Assembly: GCA_023251435.1 (NCBI GenBank)
Contig: JAHEYU010000014.1
Span: forward strand, 1-64,000
DNA length: 64,000 nt
Reading direction: 5' to 3'
From: Bacteroidota bacterium
GTDB lineage: Bacteria; Bacteroidota; Bacteroidia; Bacteroidales; Prolixibacteraceae
Positions 8,550 to 17,697 of this stretch are shown here, piece by piece. The translations under genes and the position numbers were made by a program. How positions within the stretch are numbered: position 1 is the first letter of the stretch; every line of letters starts with the position of its first letter. The notes below the pieces were generated by a model that was given only the letters and a program-made list of their open reading frames with translations, was not told the DNA's origin and did no database searches.

Positions 8550-8576
8550 TACTTTTATTTTAAAGGATAAAAATTC

Positions 8577-9800
8577 ATGAAACTCCTCCATACCTCCGAC
8601 TGGCACTTGGGTAAACGGCTCGAAGATTTTTCGAGAATCGAAGAACAATTGGCCGTTTTGCAGGAAATATGCGAAATTGCTGATCGCGAAAAGGTTGATG
8701 CTGTTTTGGTGGCTGGCGATTTATTTGATACGTTCAATCCACCCACTGAAGCGGTTGATTTGTTTTATAAAACGCTGAAACGCTTGTCCAACAATGGTCG
8801 CCGACCGGTAATTGCCATTGCAGGAAACCACGATTCACCCGACCGAATTGAGGCTCCCGACCCGTTGGCCCGCGAGTGCGGGATTATTTTTGCCGGTTAT
8901 CCCAATTCGGTTGTTCCGCTGTTTGAGCTGGAATCGGGATTAAAAGTTCTGCAAAGTGAAGAAGGTTTTCTCGAATTGAAACTTCCTGGAATTAATACTC
9001 CTTTGCGTCTTTTGCTAACACCTTATGCCAACGAATTTCGCCTGAAAACCTACCTCGGCCAGGAAAACAGCCAAGAAGAATTGCGAACGGTTCTTCAGGA
9101 AAAATGGAAGGAACTGGCCGAAAAGTACTGCGACAACAAGGGTGTTAACCTTTTGGCAACTCACCTTTTTGTGGTAAAAAAAGGAGACGAATTGCCTGAA
9201 GAACCAGCTGACGAAAAGCCAATTTTGCATGTGGGCGGAGCTCAGGTTATTTATACCGAGAACATTCCAAATCAAATTCAATACACGGCGATTGGCCATT
9301 TGCACCGGATGCACAGGGTTGATTCGGCGCCTTGTCCGGTTTATTACAGCGGCAGTCCGTTGTCGTACAGTTTTGCCGAGGCCAACCAGAAAAAGTATGT
9401 GTTGTTGGTTGATGTTGAGCCGGGGAAAGTTGCAAATGTTCAGGAACTGGAACTTGCCAACGGTAAAAAGCTGTTACGCAAACGTGCCGAAGGTATTGAC
9501 GAAGCGCTACTTTGGTTGGCCGAAAACCCCGATTGTTTAGTCGAACTGACTATGGTAACCGACACTTTCCTCACCGCCCAGGAGCGAAAACAGTTGAGTG
9601 CGGCGCACAATGGAATCGTTACGATTATTCCGGAAGTGAAGAACGTGTCTGAATTTTCAGGAGGAAACAAAAAAAGTATCGACCTGACCAAAACCATGGA
9701 AGAACTATTTACTGATTATTTCAGCCACGAAAAAGGGCAGAAACCCAATGGTGAAGTAATGAAACTGTTTACCGAGATTTTGGCAGAGGATGAAGAATAA
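8577..9800 (+). CDS. sbcD: Nuclease SbcCD subunit D (Mre11-like)
   Basis: A 407-residue calcineurin-like phosphoesterase. Metal-binding motifs are intact: HTSDWHLGK at the N-terminus, VAGDLFDTFNPP, AIAGNHDSPDR, NLLATHLFV and AIGHLHRMHRV. With SbcC it forms the complex that opens hairpins and trims DNA ends at breaks and palindromes. It lies 27 bp after the RT gene, but its base composition and codon use return to the local norm, so the RT island ends just upstream. A 410-bp gap containing a large inverted repeat separates it from sbcC, which is unusual since the two genes normally abut. Confidence 0.95.
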   Translation: MKLLHTSDWHLGKRLEDFSRIEEQLAVLQEICEIADREKVDAVLVAGDLFDTFNPPTEAVDLFYKTLKRLSNNGRRPVIAIAGNHDSPDRIEAPDPLARECGIIFAGYPNSVVPLFELESGLKVLQSEEGFLELKLPGINTPLRLLLTPYANEFRLKTYLGQENSQEELRTVLQEKWKELAEKYCDNKGVNLLATHLFVVKKGDELPEEPADEKPILHVGGAQVIYTENIPNQIQYTAIGHLHRMHRVDSAPCPVYYSGSPLSYSFAEANQKKYVLLVDVEPGKVANVQELELANGKKLLRKRAEGIDEALLWLAENPDCLVELTMVTDTFLTAQERKQLSAAHNGIVTIIPEVKNVSEFSGGNKKSIDLTKTMEELFTDYFSHEKGQKPNGEVMKLFTEILAEDEE

Positions 9801-9901
9801 AAAAATAAGATACAGATAGCACAGATTCTTAAAAAATTCCGGATTTATCGGTTAAATAATTTATTTGAGTTTGCAATAAAAAAGAAGTTCGAAGCTTTTC
9901 A

Positions 9902-10097
9902 GCCACAAAGTGGCTAAATATGAATAACCCCGTACGTAGTGGAGGGGAAAAATCGCACAATGCAAGAGAACCCTGAAAGGGTTCAATATTAGTTGGTTGA
10001 ACCCTTTCAGGGCTCCCACTTCGTCGAGTTCTTTTCCCCCGGTTTAACCGGAGGTTATTCAAATTCAAACCCTTTGGGTTTAAAAGGCTATTTAGCC
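9902..10097. repeat. Nested inverted repeat between sbcD and sbcC
   Basis: Four arm pairs nest around one centre: GGCTAAATA (9912-9920) with 10089-10097; GAATAACC (9922-9929) with 10053-10060; GGGGAAAA (9944-9951) with 10032-10039; and CCCTGAAAGGGTTCAA (9971-9986) with 9997-10012, a perfect 16-bp stem with a 10-nt loop. A small hairpin GCCAC-AAA-GTGGC opens the left end. It shares the AATATGAATAAC core with repeats at 20.3 and 46.8 kb. Confidence 0.8.
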
Positions 10098-10210
10098 AGA
10101 GTGACATCAAAACATTAAGAATCAATAAGCAGATCATTTCGTGAGTTTTTAAATCTGTGTTCATCCGAGTACTCTGTGGTAAAAAAATATTCTGTGGTAA
10201 AACTAGAAAT

Positions 10211-13200
10211 ATGATACCAGTAAAACTGACCATACAAGGTTTGTATTCCTATCAGGAGAAGCAAACGATTGATTTCACCCGGTTGACTTCGGCCAATCTG
10301 TTTGGCATTTTTGGCGCGGTGGGTAGCGGAAAATCTAGTATTCTTGAGGCCATCACGTTCGCTATTTACGGCAAAACCGACCGGCTCAACCTTTCGGGTG
10401 ACAATCGGAACTACAACATGATGAACCTGAAATCGAACGATTTGCTGATCGAGTTCGTCTTCGAGACAGGAAAAAATCAGACTGCTTATCAGGCGGTGGT
10501 GAAAGGTCGGCGAAACGGCAAAAAGTTCGAAGAAGTTAAAACGCTGGAACGATCGGCCTACCGGAATGAAGGCGGCAGCTGGATCCCGATTGAACCGGAG
10601 CAGCTCGAAAAAGCCATTGGCCTGAGCTACGATAATTTTAAACGGACCATTATCATTCCGCAGGGCCAATTTCAGGAATTTCTGCAATTGGGCAACAAAG
10701 ACCGTACTCAAATGATGAAAGAACTTTTCAATCTGGAGAAGTTCGAATTGTACTACAAAGTGGTTTCGCTCGAAAGTAAAAATAATTCGCAGAAGGAAAA
10801 TCTGGATGGACAATTGAAACAGCTTGGAGCCATTGAGCCGGAGCAAATCAAATTGTACGAAGAGCAGTTGACTCAACTTAGAACCGAAATCGGGCAATTG
10901 CAGAAAAACCTGACTGACCAGCAAAAGCAAGAGTTGGAATGGAAAAATTTGCAAGAGCTGGTTGTAAAACTGACGGACATTCAACAGAAATTAAATCGAT
11001 TGAAGGATATGGAATCCGAGTTTGTCGCACTTGAAAAAACAATCCTGAATTACGAAAATTGCCTCATTCAGTTTAAAAGTCAGTTGGATGCACTCGTACA
11101 AAGCGACAAAAAGATTATCCAGAAAAGCGAATTGATTGAAAAGGAAGCGGTTAGTTTAAAAAGGGCTGAGGAGGAGATAGCGCATTCGGAAATGGAATTT
11201 GCCGCGCTCAAAGAAGCTTACGACCGGCGCGATTTATTGAAACAGCAAGCAGACGAACTGGTAAAAATGACTCGGTTAAATATTTTGCAAACAGCCGTTC
11301 TTACCGATCAGGAGCGAATTGCAAAAGGAGAACTTATTTTGGCAAAAACAATTGAATCGCTTGAAAAACTGAAAAAGGAAAAGGAAACGCTGGAAATTTT
11401 GCTGAAAACAGAAAAAACGAAACTTCCTGATTTGGTCCTGCTTTCGCAGGTAAAAATATGGTACAACGAAAATAAAATCCTGAATAAGCAACTTTCTGAA
11501 AATAAGGCAGAAGTTGAGAAATTTCAAAAGGAAATTCAGACGATTGCTAACTCGGTAAAAGCTCGTTTTGTTGAACCCATTTTTGCAGGTTTGTCTGCTG
11601 AAGCCGATTCCGCTGCCGGAGTTCAGTTTCTGAAAGAGAAGATCGAGCGGTTGAAACAGCAAATGGCAGCCATCGATCTGGAAATGGAGCATTACCGGGT
11701 TCAGTCGAAATTGGAAGAATATGCGGTGAATTTGCACGATGGCGAAGCTTGTCCGTTGTGCGGTTCGGTGCAACATCCGGCCGTTTTCAGTGCAGCCAGT
11801 GTGGCCGGAGCTTTGTCGACGGCACAGAAAGTAAAGGCCGGCCTGGAAAAAGAAATTTCATTAGCCAACGAATACATCAATCAGTTGAACGATTCGGGTA
11901 ACCGATTGAAATTCAATTCGGATCAACTGGATGGATTGTTGGTGAAACAGAAGGAACTTGAAACAAAAACGGCCAATCATACCGCTCTTTTTAAGTGGGA
12001 TGTTTACACGGATGAAGCTCTCGTTAATCAGGCTTTTGCGGCTGCTGAAATTCTCCAAAAAGCGATAGCTGAAAAGGAAAGGGAACTTGAAAAAGTTTCG
12101 ACTGGTCTGGAAAAAGAAGCATCGAACAAAGAGAAATTTCAGGCTGAAATTGAAAAAATCAAAACTTCGCTGGTCGTTGCGCAAACCGAAATCAAAACGC
12201 TTTCTGAACAAATCAGACAAATAAATACTGCGGATTACCAGACAAAAACTGCCGCAGAAATCGAAACGGAAAGGCAATTGCTTTTGCACAAACATGCTGC
12301 TTTAGAAAAGCAGTACAGTGAACTGACGAATAAACTCACCGAACTCCGGAAAACGAAAGACACCGTTAGTGGCAGTTTGGAGGCCAACCGGAAAGAACTT
12401 TTTCAGGAAAAGGAAGCGAATTCTTCAATTCAAAATGAACTGACCGACCGCCTTAAAAAAAGTAGTTATGCGAACGTCGAAGAGATCAAACAAATTCTGA
12501 ATCAGGAAATTAATCTTGAACTTCAGAAACAAAAGTTGACCGATTTCAGGCAGCAATTGATGTTGTTACAGAATCAGCTTGCCCAGACCCAAAACGAGAT
12601 AAGGAACTGTGTTTATGACCCTGACGCTCATCAGAAATTGACGATAGAAATTGCATCAATCGGAGAAAGCCTGAACCAGAAAAATCAGGAATTGGGGAAA
12701 GTGGAGCAATTGCTGAAGAAGTTGAAAAGCGATCTGGAAAGTCAGGCACAGTTGCGTAAAGAGCTTGAAAATCTGGAATTGCGTGCCGAAAATATAAAAA
12801 CTATGAAGTCGCTTTTCAAGGCCAGCGGTTTTGTGAACTACATTTCGTCGGTTTATATGCAAAACCTGTGCAATGCAGCCAACGACCGGTTTTTTCAGCT
12901 GACCCGCCAAAAGCTAAGCCTCGAAATTACCGAAGATAACAACTTCCTGATTCGCGATTACCTGAATGGCGGCAAGGTTCGCAGCGTGAAAACGCTTTCA
13001 GGCGGACAAACGTTTCAGGCAGCACTTTCGCTTGCATTGGCATTGGCCGACAATATCCAGAAAATTACCGATTCGAACCAAAATTTCTTTTTCCTCGACG
13101 AAGGATTTGGATCGTTGGATAAAGATTCGCTTGCGGTGGTTTTCGATACGCTCAAATCGTTGCGGAAAGAGAATCGCATTGTGGGTGTGATCTCGCATGT

Positions 13201-13297
13201 GGAGGAAATGCAGCAGGAAATTGATACGCATTTGCGCATTGAAAATCACGAAGAAACCGGTAGCCGTATATTGGCAAGCTGGGAATATGTGACTTAA
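10211..13297 (+). CDS. sbcC: Nuclease SbcCD subunit C (Rad50-like ATPase)
   Basis: A 1028-residue SMC-like ATPase and partner of SbcD. The N-terminal half-ATPase has Walker A GAVGSGKSSILEAI and the Q-loop IIIPQGQFQEFLQLG. Long heptad coiled coils run through the middle, broken by the zinc hook Cys514-x-x-Cys517 (CPLCGSVQHP). The C-terminal half-ATPase has the signature LSGGQTFQAALSLALALA and Walker B FFFLDEGFGSLD. The start at 10211 (MIPVKLTIQG) is the family start; the longer in-frame reading from 10157 adds residues of no clear role. Intact and standard length. Confidence 0.95.
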   Translation: MIPVKLTIQGLYSYQEKQTIDFTRLTSANLFGIFGAVGSGKSSILEAITFAIYGKTDRLNLSGDNRNYNMMNLKSNDLLIEFVFETGKNQTAYQAVVKGRRNGKKFEEVKTLERSAYRNEGGSWIPIEPEQLEKAIGLSYDNFKRTIIIPQGQFQEFLQLGNKDRTQMMKELFNLEKFELYYKVVSLESKNNSQKENLDGQLKQLGAIEPEQIKLYEEQLTQLRTEIGQLQKNLTDQQKQELEWKNLQELVVKLTDIQQKLNRLKDMESEFVALEKTILNYENCLIQFKSQLDALVQSDKKIIQKSELIEKEAVSLKRAEEEIAHSEMEFAALKEAYDRRDLLKQQADELVKMTRLNILQTAVLTDQERIAKGELILAKTIESLEKLKKEKETLEILLKTEKTKLPDLVLLSQVKIWYNENKILNKQLSENKAEVEKFQKEIQTIANSVKARFVEPIFAGLSAEADSAAGVQFLKEKIERLKQQMAAIDLEMEHYRVQSKLEEYAVNLHDGEACPLCGSVQHPAVFSAASVAGALSTAQKVKAGLEKEISLANEYINQLNDSGNRLKFNSDQLDGLLVKQKELETKTANHTALFKWDVYTDEALVNQAFAAAEILQKAIAEKERELEKVSTGLEKEASNKEKFQAEIEKIKTSLVVAQTEIKTLSEQIRQINTADYQTKTAAEIETERQLLLHKHAALEKQYSELTNKLTELRKTKDTVSGSLEANRKELFQEKEANSSIQNELTDRLKKSSYANVEEIKQILNQEINLELQKQKLTDFRQQLMLLQNQLAQTQNEIRNCVYDPDAHQKLTIEIASIGESLNQKNQELGKVEQLLKKLKSDLESQAQLRKELENLELRAENIKTMKSLFKASGFVNYISSVYMQNLCNAANDRFFQLTRQKLSLEITEDNNFLIRDYLNGGKVRSVKTLSGGQTFQAALSLALALADNIQKITDSNQNFFFLDEGFGSLDKDSLAVVFDTLKSLRKENRIVGVISHVEEMQQEIDTHLRIENHEETGSRILASWEYVT

Positions 13298-13312
13298 AAC
13301 TGCGAATTGGCA

Positions 13313-14044
13313 CTAAACGATGCCCCGTTGCTTTTTTATCGTTTCCCAGGCTTCGTTCACTTTCTGAAATTTTTCGTGGGCCGCTCTCTGTATGTCCTCG
13401 CCCAGATAATGAACCTTATCTGGATGATATTTTACAGCCATTTTGCGGTAGGCTTTTTTGAGTTCATCGTCGGTCGCGGTGGCTTCAACTTCCAGAATTT
13501 TGTAGGCTGCATCGGTGTTTGCAACAAACATTGCTTCAATCGACTGGTAATCTTTCTCGCTGATACCCATCTGCTGGGCGATGTGTAATATTAATTTGTG
13601 CTCGGCTTCATGAACTTGTCCGTCGGCATCAGCAATTCCGAAGAGGAAATGCACCAATTGCAAACGTGACGGATGATCCATGTTTTTGCGGATCTGCTGG
13701 CATACTTCAGTTACCGGGATATTCTGATTCAACAAGTCACGCAGAATTTTGATGGCTTCGCCTGCAGCAGCATTACCAAACGACCGAACAAAAAACTGTT
13801 TGGTGTATTCGAGTTCCGATTTTAATATTCTACCATCGGCTTTCATTACTGCGGCAACCAGTACGAGCAGGCTCATTACATATCCGCCTTGCGTAGTGGT
13901 TTGTCTGGGCGGAGGAGTCCCGCCTAATTGTAATTGCTCACTTTTATCGAATAACGATCCGACTACAAAACCTACAATTCCACCAATAGGTCCAAATAAA
14001 GCCCATCCCAGACCACCACTTATCCATTTTCCAAACTTATCCAT
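13313..14044 (-). CDS. DjlA-like TerB/DnaJ co-chaperone
   Basis: A 243-residue protein. The N-terminus is Gly-rich and hydrophobic (GGLGWALFGPIGGIVGFVVG), able to insert in or bind a membrane. The middle is a TerB-type helical domain (MSLLVLVAAVMKADGRIL ... GIADADGQVHEAEHKLI). The last 65 residues form a J domain with the HPD motif (KMAVKYHPDKVHYLG) that would stimulate DnaK. The order matches bacterial DjlA. Its start overlaps the end of coaE by 8 nt, so it is the last gene of the nusB-coaE operon. Confidence 0.87.
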   Translation of the reverse strand: MDKFGKWISGGLGWALFGPIGGIVGFVVGSLFDKSEQLQLGGTPPPRQTTTQGGYVMSLLVLVAAVMKADGRILKSELEYTKQFFVRSFGNAAAGEAIKILRDLLNQNIPVTEVCQQIRKNMDHPSRLQLVHFLFGIADADGQVHEAEHKLILHIAQQMGISEKDYQSIEAMFVANTDAAYKILEVEATATDDELKKAYRKMAVKYHPDKVHYLGEDIQRAAHEKFQKVNEAWETIKKQRGIV

Positions 14045-14624
14045 GTATCCTTAATTTTTTATCAATTTCTATAATTTGTGGGATGATTAGTTCATCCTCG
14101 TTGTTGCATATTACAAAATCGGCAAGTTTAATTTTTTCAGCATCACTCATCTGATTCTTTATTCGCTGCATAACCAGTTCATCCGATAAATGGTCGCGCT
14201 TTGTAACACGTTTTATCCGTTCTTCAACGTTGGTTACCACGGTAATCGTTTTGTCCATATTTTTATAAAATCCACTCTCGAATAAAATGGCAGCTTCGTG
14301 CAGAACATACGGTGCCTGTTTTGTTGCACACCAGTCGTCAAACGCTTTTCGCACCACCGGATGCACGATAGAGTTGAGTTTGGCCAGCAAAGATGAATCG
14401 TTAAAGACAATTCCGGCGAGGTATTTTCGGTCGATGGTACGATCGGGCAGGTAAACTTCTTTTCCAAAGGTACGAACCAGCTGATCATGAATTTCAGGAT
14501 TGGTATTCATAAGCAGTTTGGCTGCGAGGTCGGCAATAAAAACGGGAATGCCCAATATGGAGAAAACCCGGCATGCAGTGCTTTTCCCGCTTCCAATGCC
14601 TCCGGTTATTCCAACTTTGATCAT
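14037..14624 (-). CDS. coaE: Dephospho-CoA kinase
   Basis: A 195-residue P-loop kinase that phosphorylates dephospho-CoA in the last step of coenzyme A synthesis. The P-loop GITGGIGSGKST is at the N-terminus; IADLAAKLLM, RTFGKEVY and the lid-like VTNVEERIKRVTKRD are as in the family. The ATG at 14624 is preferred; a TTG 15 nt upstream overlaps the ybbR stop. It lies 4 bp after ybbR and overlaps the DnaJ-domain gene. Confidence 0.94.
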   Translation of the reverse strand: MIKVGITGGIGSGKSTACRVFSILGIPVFIADLAAKLLMNTNPEIHDQLVRTFGKEVYLPDRTIDRKYLAGIVFNDSSLLAKLNSIVHPVVRKAFDDWCATKQAPYVLHEAAILFESGFYKNMDKTITVVTNVEERIKRVTKRDHLSDELVMQRIKNQMSDAEKIKLADFVICNNEDELIIPQIIEIDKKLRIHG

Positions 14625-14628
14625 ACGT

Positions 14629-15654
14629 TTAGTTTTCAATCAGATATTCAATTTCTTCAGGAGTAATTTTAATATCGTAAAGGTAAGCCGGAGTCGATAC
14701 CTGTAAAATTTTTAATCGCTGTTTTCCATCCCTTATATCTGAAAAAGAAACAGTAAACTTAAAATCTTCAGGCTGAATGTTTTTAAATCGGCTTAATCCG
14801 ACCTGAAAGGCAACTTTTACTTTCGCAGGAAAAAGCTTGATATTCAGATCGGAAGGAGAGTTGGTAAGTAATACCGGTACCGAAAGTTGCGCTTCGGTAT
14901 ATTCTTCAACCGGAATATCAATTGCCACTTCCAAAGGTTCAAAAAAAGTTTCTTTAATATTTTGCAACGATACCTCGGTCAGAATTGATTTGTCAACTGC
15001 ATTGAATTTCTGTAAATCGGTTAACACAAAATGTAATGTGTCGAGCACCGATTGTGGTCCATTTACCTGAACAGAATCGGGTGTTGCAGTAATATCACCC
15101 GAAATTTGAAACTGCTTTTTTAGGTTTACCGCAACAATAGGTTTTACCTTTACCCGTTTTTGCCCCATTTGGTCGAATTTGAAGAAAAGTGTATCGGGAG
15201 ACATGCTTAAAATTTCGAGTTCGTTCGATAGCTGGTAGGCAAGGTCGGCAAGAAATGGCCGGGTAGGGAAGGCAAAGCTGTTTCTCCGTCGCTCCATCAT
15301 CCGGTTGTTGGTCAGGTTGTTCACGTTAAACTCCATTGGCATAAACAAAAAGCTTAACTGGTGCCGGATAATGGTGAACCCATGAGTTTTAATTTTCAGT
15401 TCGAACTTTTCGGGAAGTTGAGTTGACAGGGTTTTATTGTTTGGCAGGTTGGTGTATTTTACCGGTGCAACCATGTCGACAGTATAGGTTTTGCTCAACG
15501 CGTTCAGAAACCAAAATCCGGTGGCAATACCAACGCAAATAAGAAAAGCAACAACACGTTTGTCGTTTCTGAAATATACCTTTTTTAGGTACTTAACAAA
15601 TTTATATACCCAGTTTGTCTTCACGGCATCAAATATAAAAAAAAGGGCAGACAT
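14629..15654 (-). CDS. YbbR-domain membrane-anchored protein
   Basis: A 341-residue protein with a short cytoplasmic N-terminus, one membrane segment (VVAFLICVGIATGFWFLNAL) and an extracytoplasmic region of YbbR-like repeats. Recurrent elements such as PVKYTNLPNNKTLSTQLPEK and ITATPDSVQVNGPQSVLDTL are typical of this family. In Firmicutes the homologue CdaR regulates the diadenylate cyclase; here the role is not known, although the yajC-ybbR-coaE neighbourhood is common in Bacteroidota. Ends 4 bp before coaE. Confidence 0.8.
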   Translation of the reverse strand: MSALFFIFDAVKTNWVYKFVKYLKKVYFRNDKRVVAFLICVGIATGFWFLNALSKTYTVDMVAPVKYTNLPNNKTLSTQLPEKFELKIKTHGFTIIRHQLSFLFMPMEFNVNNLTNNRMMERRRNSFAFPTRPFLADLAYQLSNELEILSMSPDTLFFKFDQMGQKRVKVKPIVAVNLKKQFQISGDITATPDSVQVNGPQSVLDTLHFVLTDLQKFNAVDKSILTEVSLQNIKETFFEPLEVAIDIPVEEYTEAQLSVPVLLTNSPSDLNIKLFPAKVKVAFQVGLSRFKNIQPEDFKFTVSFSDIRDGKQRLKILQVSTPAYLYDIKITPEEIEYLIEN

Positions 15655-15691
15655 AGTGCCGGCCCTTATTAATTCGTTTGCTTTGGTTCAA

Positions 15692-16009
15692 TTATTTCTG
15701 AACCTGAACGTCGCTCATGTCTTTTACGATGGCAGCTTTGTCAATTCTTAATTTCACGTTGTCGTCAACCTGAAGAAGTACGGTATTGTCTTTGATTTCA
15801 AGGATTTTACCGTAGATGCCGCCTGTTGTTACAACTTTATCGCCTTTTGCAATGCTGTTGCGAAAAGCTGCCAGTTCTTTTTGTTTCTTCATCTGAGGTC
15901 TGATCATAAAGAAATAGAATACTACGATGATCAAAACCAAAGGAAGGAAAGTCATGATCGGATTTGGTTCGGCGCCTTGAGCCGGTGGAGCCATTAATAG
16001 ATAGTTCAT
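15692..16009 (-). CDS. yajC: Preprotein translocase subunit YajC
   Basis: A 105-residue inner-membrane protein of the Sec-SecDF complex. One membrane helix (IMTFLPLVLIIVVFYFFMIR) is followed by the signature RPQMKKQKELAAFRNSI-KGDKVVTTGGIYGKI and a small beta domain. Its length is normal. It sits between the DUF1573 gene and ybbR in the same operon. Confidence 0.94.
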   Translation of the reverse strand: MNYLLMAPPAQGAEPNPIMTFLPLVLIIVVFYFFMIRPQMKKQKELAAFRNSIAKGDKVVTTGGIYGKILEIKDNTVLLQVDDNVKLRIDKAAIVKDMSDVQVQK

Positions 16010-16027
16010 GTGTAAAATGTATTTAAT

Positions 16028-16489
16028 TTAACTGTGTATCTCAATTAACTCGTTGGTTATATTTGCTTTTATAAATAGTTGTTTTTCGGGCTGATCGGCA
16101 TTCGAAAATACTGTAATCGTTTGTAACTGCCTTCCAACTTCTCCCGCCGAATTGTAAATCACCTCAATTTGTCCTTCTTTTTCGGGTTCGATGGATTTAT
16201 TGGGAATTACAACTTCAGTACATTTACAGCCCGATTCTACCTTTTCTATTACCAGTGTTTTAGTTCCTTCATTCCTGAAAACAAAAGTGAAAGATACTAT
16301 TTCTCCGGCTTTTAGCGAACCAAAATTATGCATTTCTTCTGAAAAGACAAATTTCGCTATTCCGGTTTTATTCTCCGGATTAACCGGCGCTGCCTTTTTT
16401 GTTCCTGAATTACACGAGACGATCAGAATCAGCCAAAATGCCAATCCGGGGATTAACCTGAAATTTGGAACTTGAAACCTGGAACTCAT
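16028..16489 (-). CDS. DUF1573 lipoprotein
   Basis: A 153-residue exported protein with a lipobox (LAFWLILIVSC) and a single Ig-like DUF1573 domain: FGSLKAGEIVSFTFVFRNEG, then the typical CKCT motif (VESGCKCTEVVIP) and GQIEVIYNSAGEVG. Function is unknown for this family, which is common in Bacteroidota. The ATG at 16489 lies 1 bp after the nusB stop codon. The first codons (16489 downwards) resemble an intergenic repeat found elsewhere in the window. Confidence 0.85.
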   Translation of the reverse strand: MSSRFQVPNFRLIPGLAFWLILIVSCNSGTKKAAPVNPENKTGIAKFVFSEEMHNFGSLKAGEIVSFTFVFRNEGTKTLVIEKVESGCKCTEVVIPNKSIEPEKEGQIEVIYNSAGEVGRQLQTITVFSNADQPEKQLFIKANITNELIEIHS

Positions 16490-16490
16490 C

Positions 16491-17450
16491 TTATTCGCTT
16501 TCTTCTTCTCCAATTAACCCGCGTCCTGCCTTTAATATTTTATTCGCTTTCTTCAGGTCTTTTAAGGCTTTATCCAGAATGCCGTTGATGAAATTACGAC
16601 TTTTTTCGGTACTGTAGTATTTCGACAATTCGATGTATTCGTTCATCGTCACTTTGGTTGGGATCGACGGAAAATAAATGAATTCACTTAATGCCAACTC
16701 AAGAATCAGGTTGTCGATAAATGCAATTCGTTCGATATCCCAGTTTACCGTGTGCTGTTTGATCATTTCCACATTGTCGGCATGGTTTAGAACCACTTTG
16801 CGGTAGAGGTCTTTTGCAAACTGATGATCTTCTTCGTCTTTAAACATCGGAAGCAAGGCTTGCCGCTCATCGCTTGTTTCCCTGAATTTTTTGAATGTTT
16901 TCAGGATCATACTAACCACAAAATCGAGGTCGTCGTTCCAGTAAATACTCTGTTCTTCAAGCAGCGATTCAATATCTTCGTTGTCCAGAATCAGGTATTT
17001 AAAAATATCCTCCACCATCTTGCGGTCGTCGCCATACGATTGATTTGGTGCCTGCATGTATTCTTTGTAGAAGTCCTGATCGATTAGAGCCACATATATT
17101 TTGCGAATCAATTCTTCATTGTCGTTCCAGGTGAGCTTGGAATTGGCAATGTATTTGTTGAGCGAAATGTTGTTTTTGAGTTGACTGATCAGTTGGTTGT
17201 TTAAGAAACGGGTATTTGGGGCAAGGTCTTCGGAAGTCGGACGGTGCTTTTTCATACCCAGATCGATGCGTTCTTCTGCAAACTTTTGAATGTCAATTAT
17301 AAGGGCCATCAGATAGTGATACAAATCGTATGTTTTCTGTAGGCTGAAAAAAAGTTCCTTTTCAGAGTTGTTGATTGATGTGTCGGGTGAAGAAAAGAAC
17401 GCATACAATATCTGCAATACCTTGATTCGAATTATTCTTCTGCTAATCAT
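16491..17450 (-). CDS. nusB: Transcription antitermination protein NusB (long form)
   Basis: A 319-residue protein; the NusB fold lies in the C-terminal 130 residues (DLYRKVVLNHADNVEMI ... WDIERIAFIDNLILELALSEFIYFPSIPTKVTMNEYIELSKYYSTEKSRNFINGILDKAL, quoted in outline only). The extra N-terminal half is normal for Bacteroidota NusB. It binds boxA RNA with NusE during rRNA transcription. First gene of the minus-strand cluster reaching down to 13313. Confidence 0.92.
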   Translation of the reverse strand: MISRRIIRIKVLQILYAFFSSPDTSINNSEKELFFSLQKTYDLYHYLMALIIDIQKFAEERIDLGMKKHRPTSEDLAPNTRFLNNQLISQLKNNISLNKYIANSKLTWNDNEELIRKIYVALIDQDFYKEYMQAPNQSYGDDRKMVEDIFKYLILDNEDIESLLEEQSIYWNDDLDFVVSMILKTFKKFRETSDERQALLPMFKDEEDHQFAKDLYRKVVLNHADNVEMIKQHTVNWDIERIAFIDNLILELALSEFIYFPSIPTKVTMNEYIELSKYYSTEKSRNFINGILDKALKDLKKANKILKAGRGLIGEEESE

Positions 17451-17578
17451 TGTCTTAGAACCTGTTTAAATATGGGAGCGCAAAGTTAAAATTTTTTCTC
17501 ATACCACTTCAGGGCAGGATCGTTTTATTGGATGTGAACATGTTTTTTAACCACATGGACACATTAATCGAATTCAAA

Positions 17579-17689
17579 AATATCCAATAACCAATATTCA
17601 ATATCCAATAACCAAAGTTAACGACAGAAAGCTAATTGCAGTATTTCTAGTTTGAATATTGGATATTGTTCATTCAAGATTGGATATTT
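17579..17689. repeat. AATATCCAAT-type intergenic repeat
   Basis: Left side has tandem AATATCCAATAACC / AATATTCAATATCC units; the right side (17652-17689) carries GAATATTGGATATT and GATTGGATATT, their reverse complements. The same unit recurs at 36221-36260. Confidence 0.6.
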
Positions 17690-17697
17690 TCTTCCAT

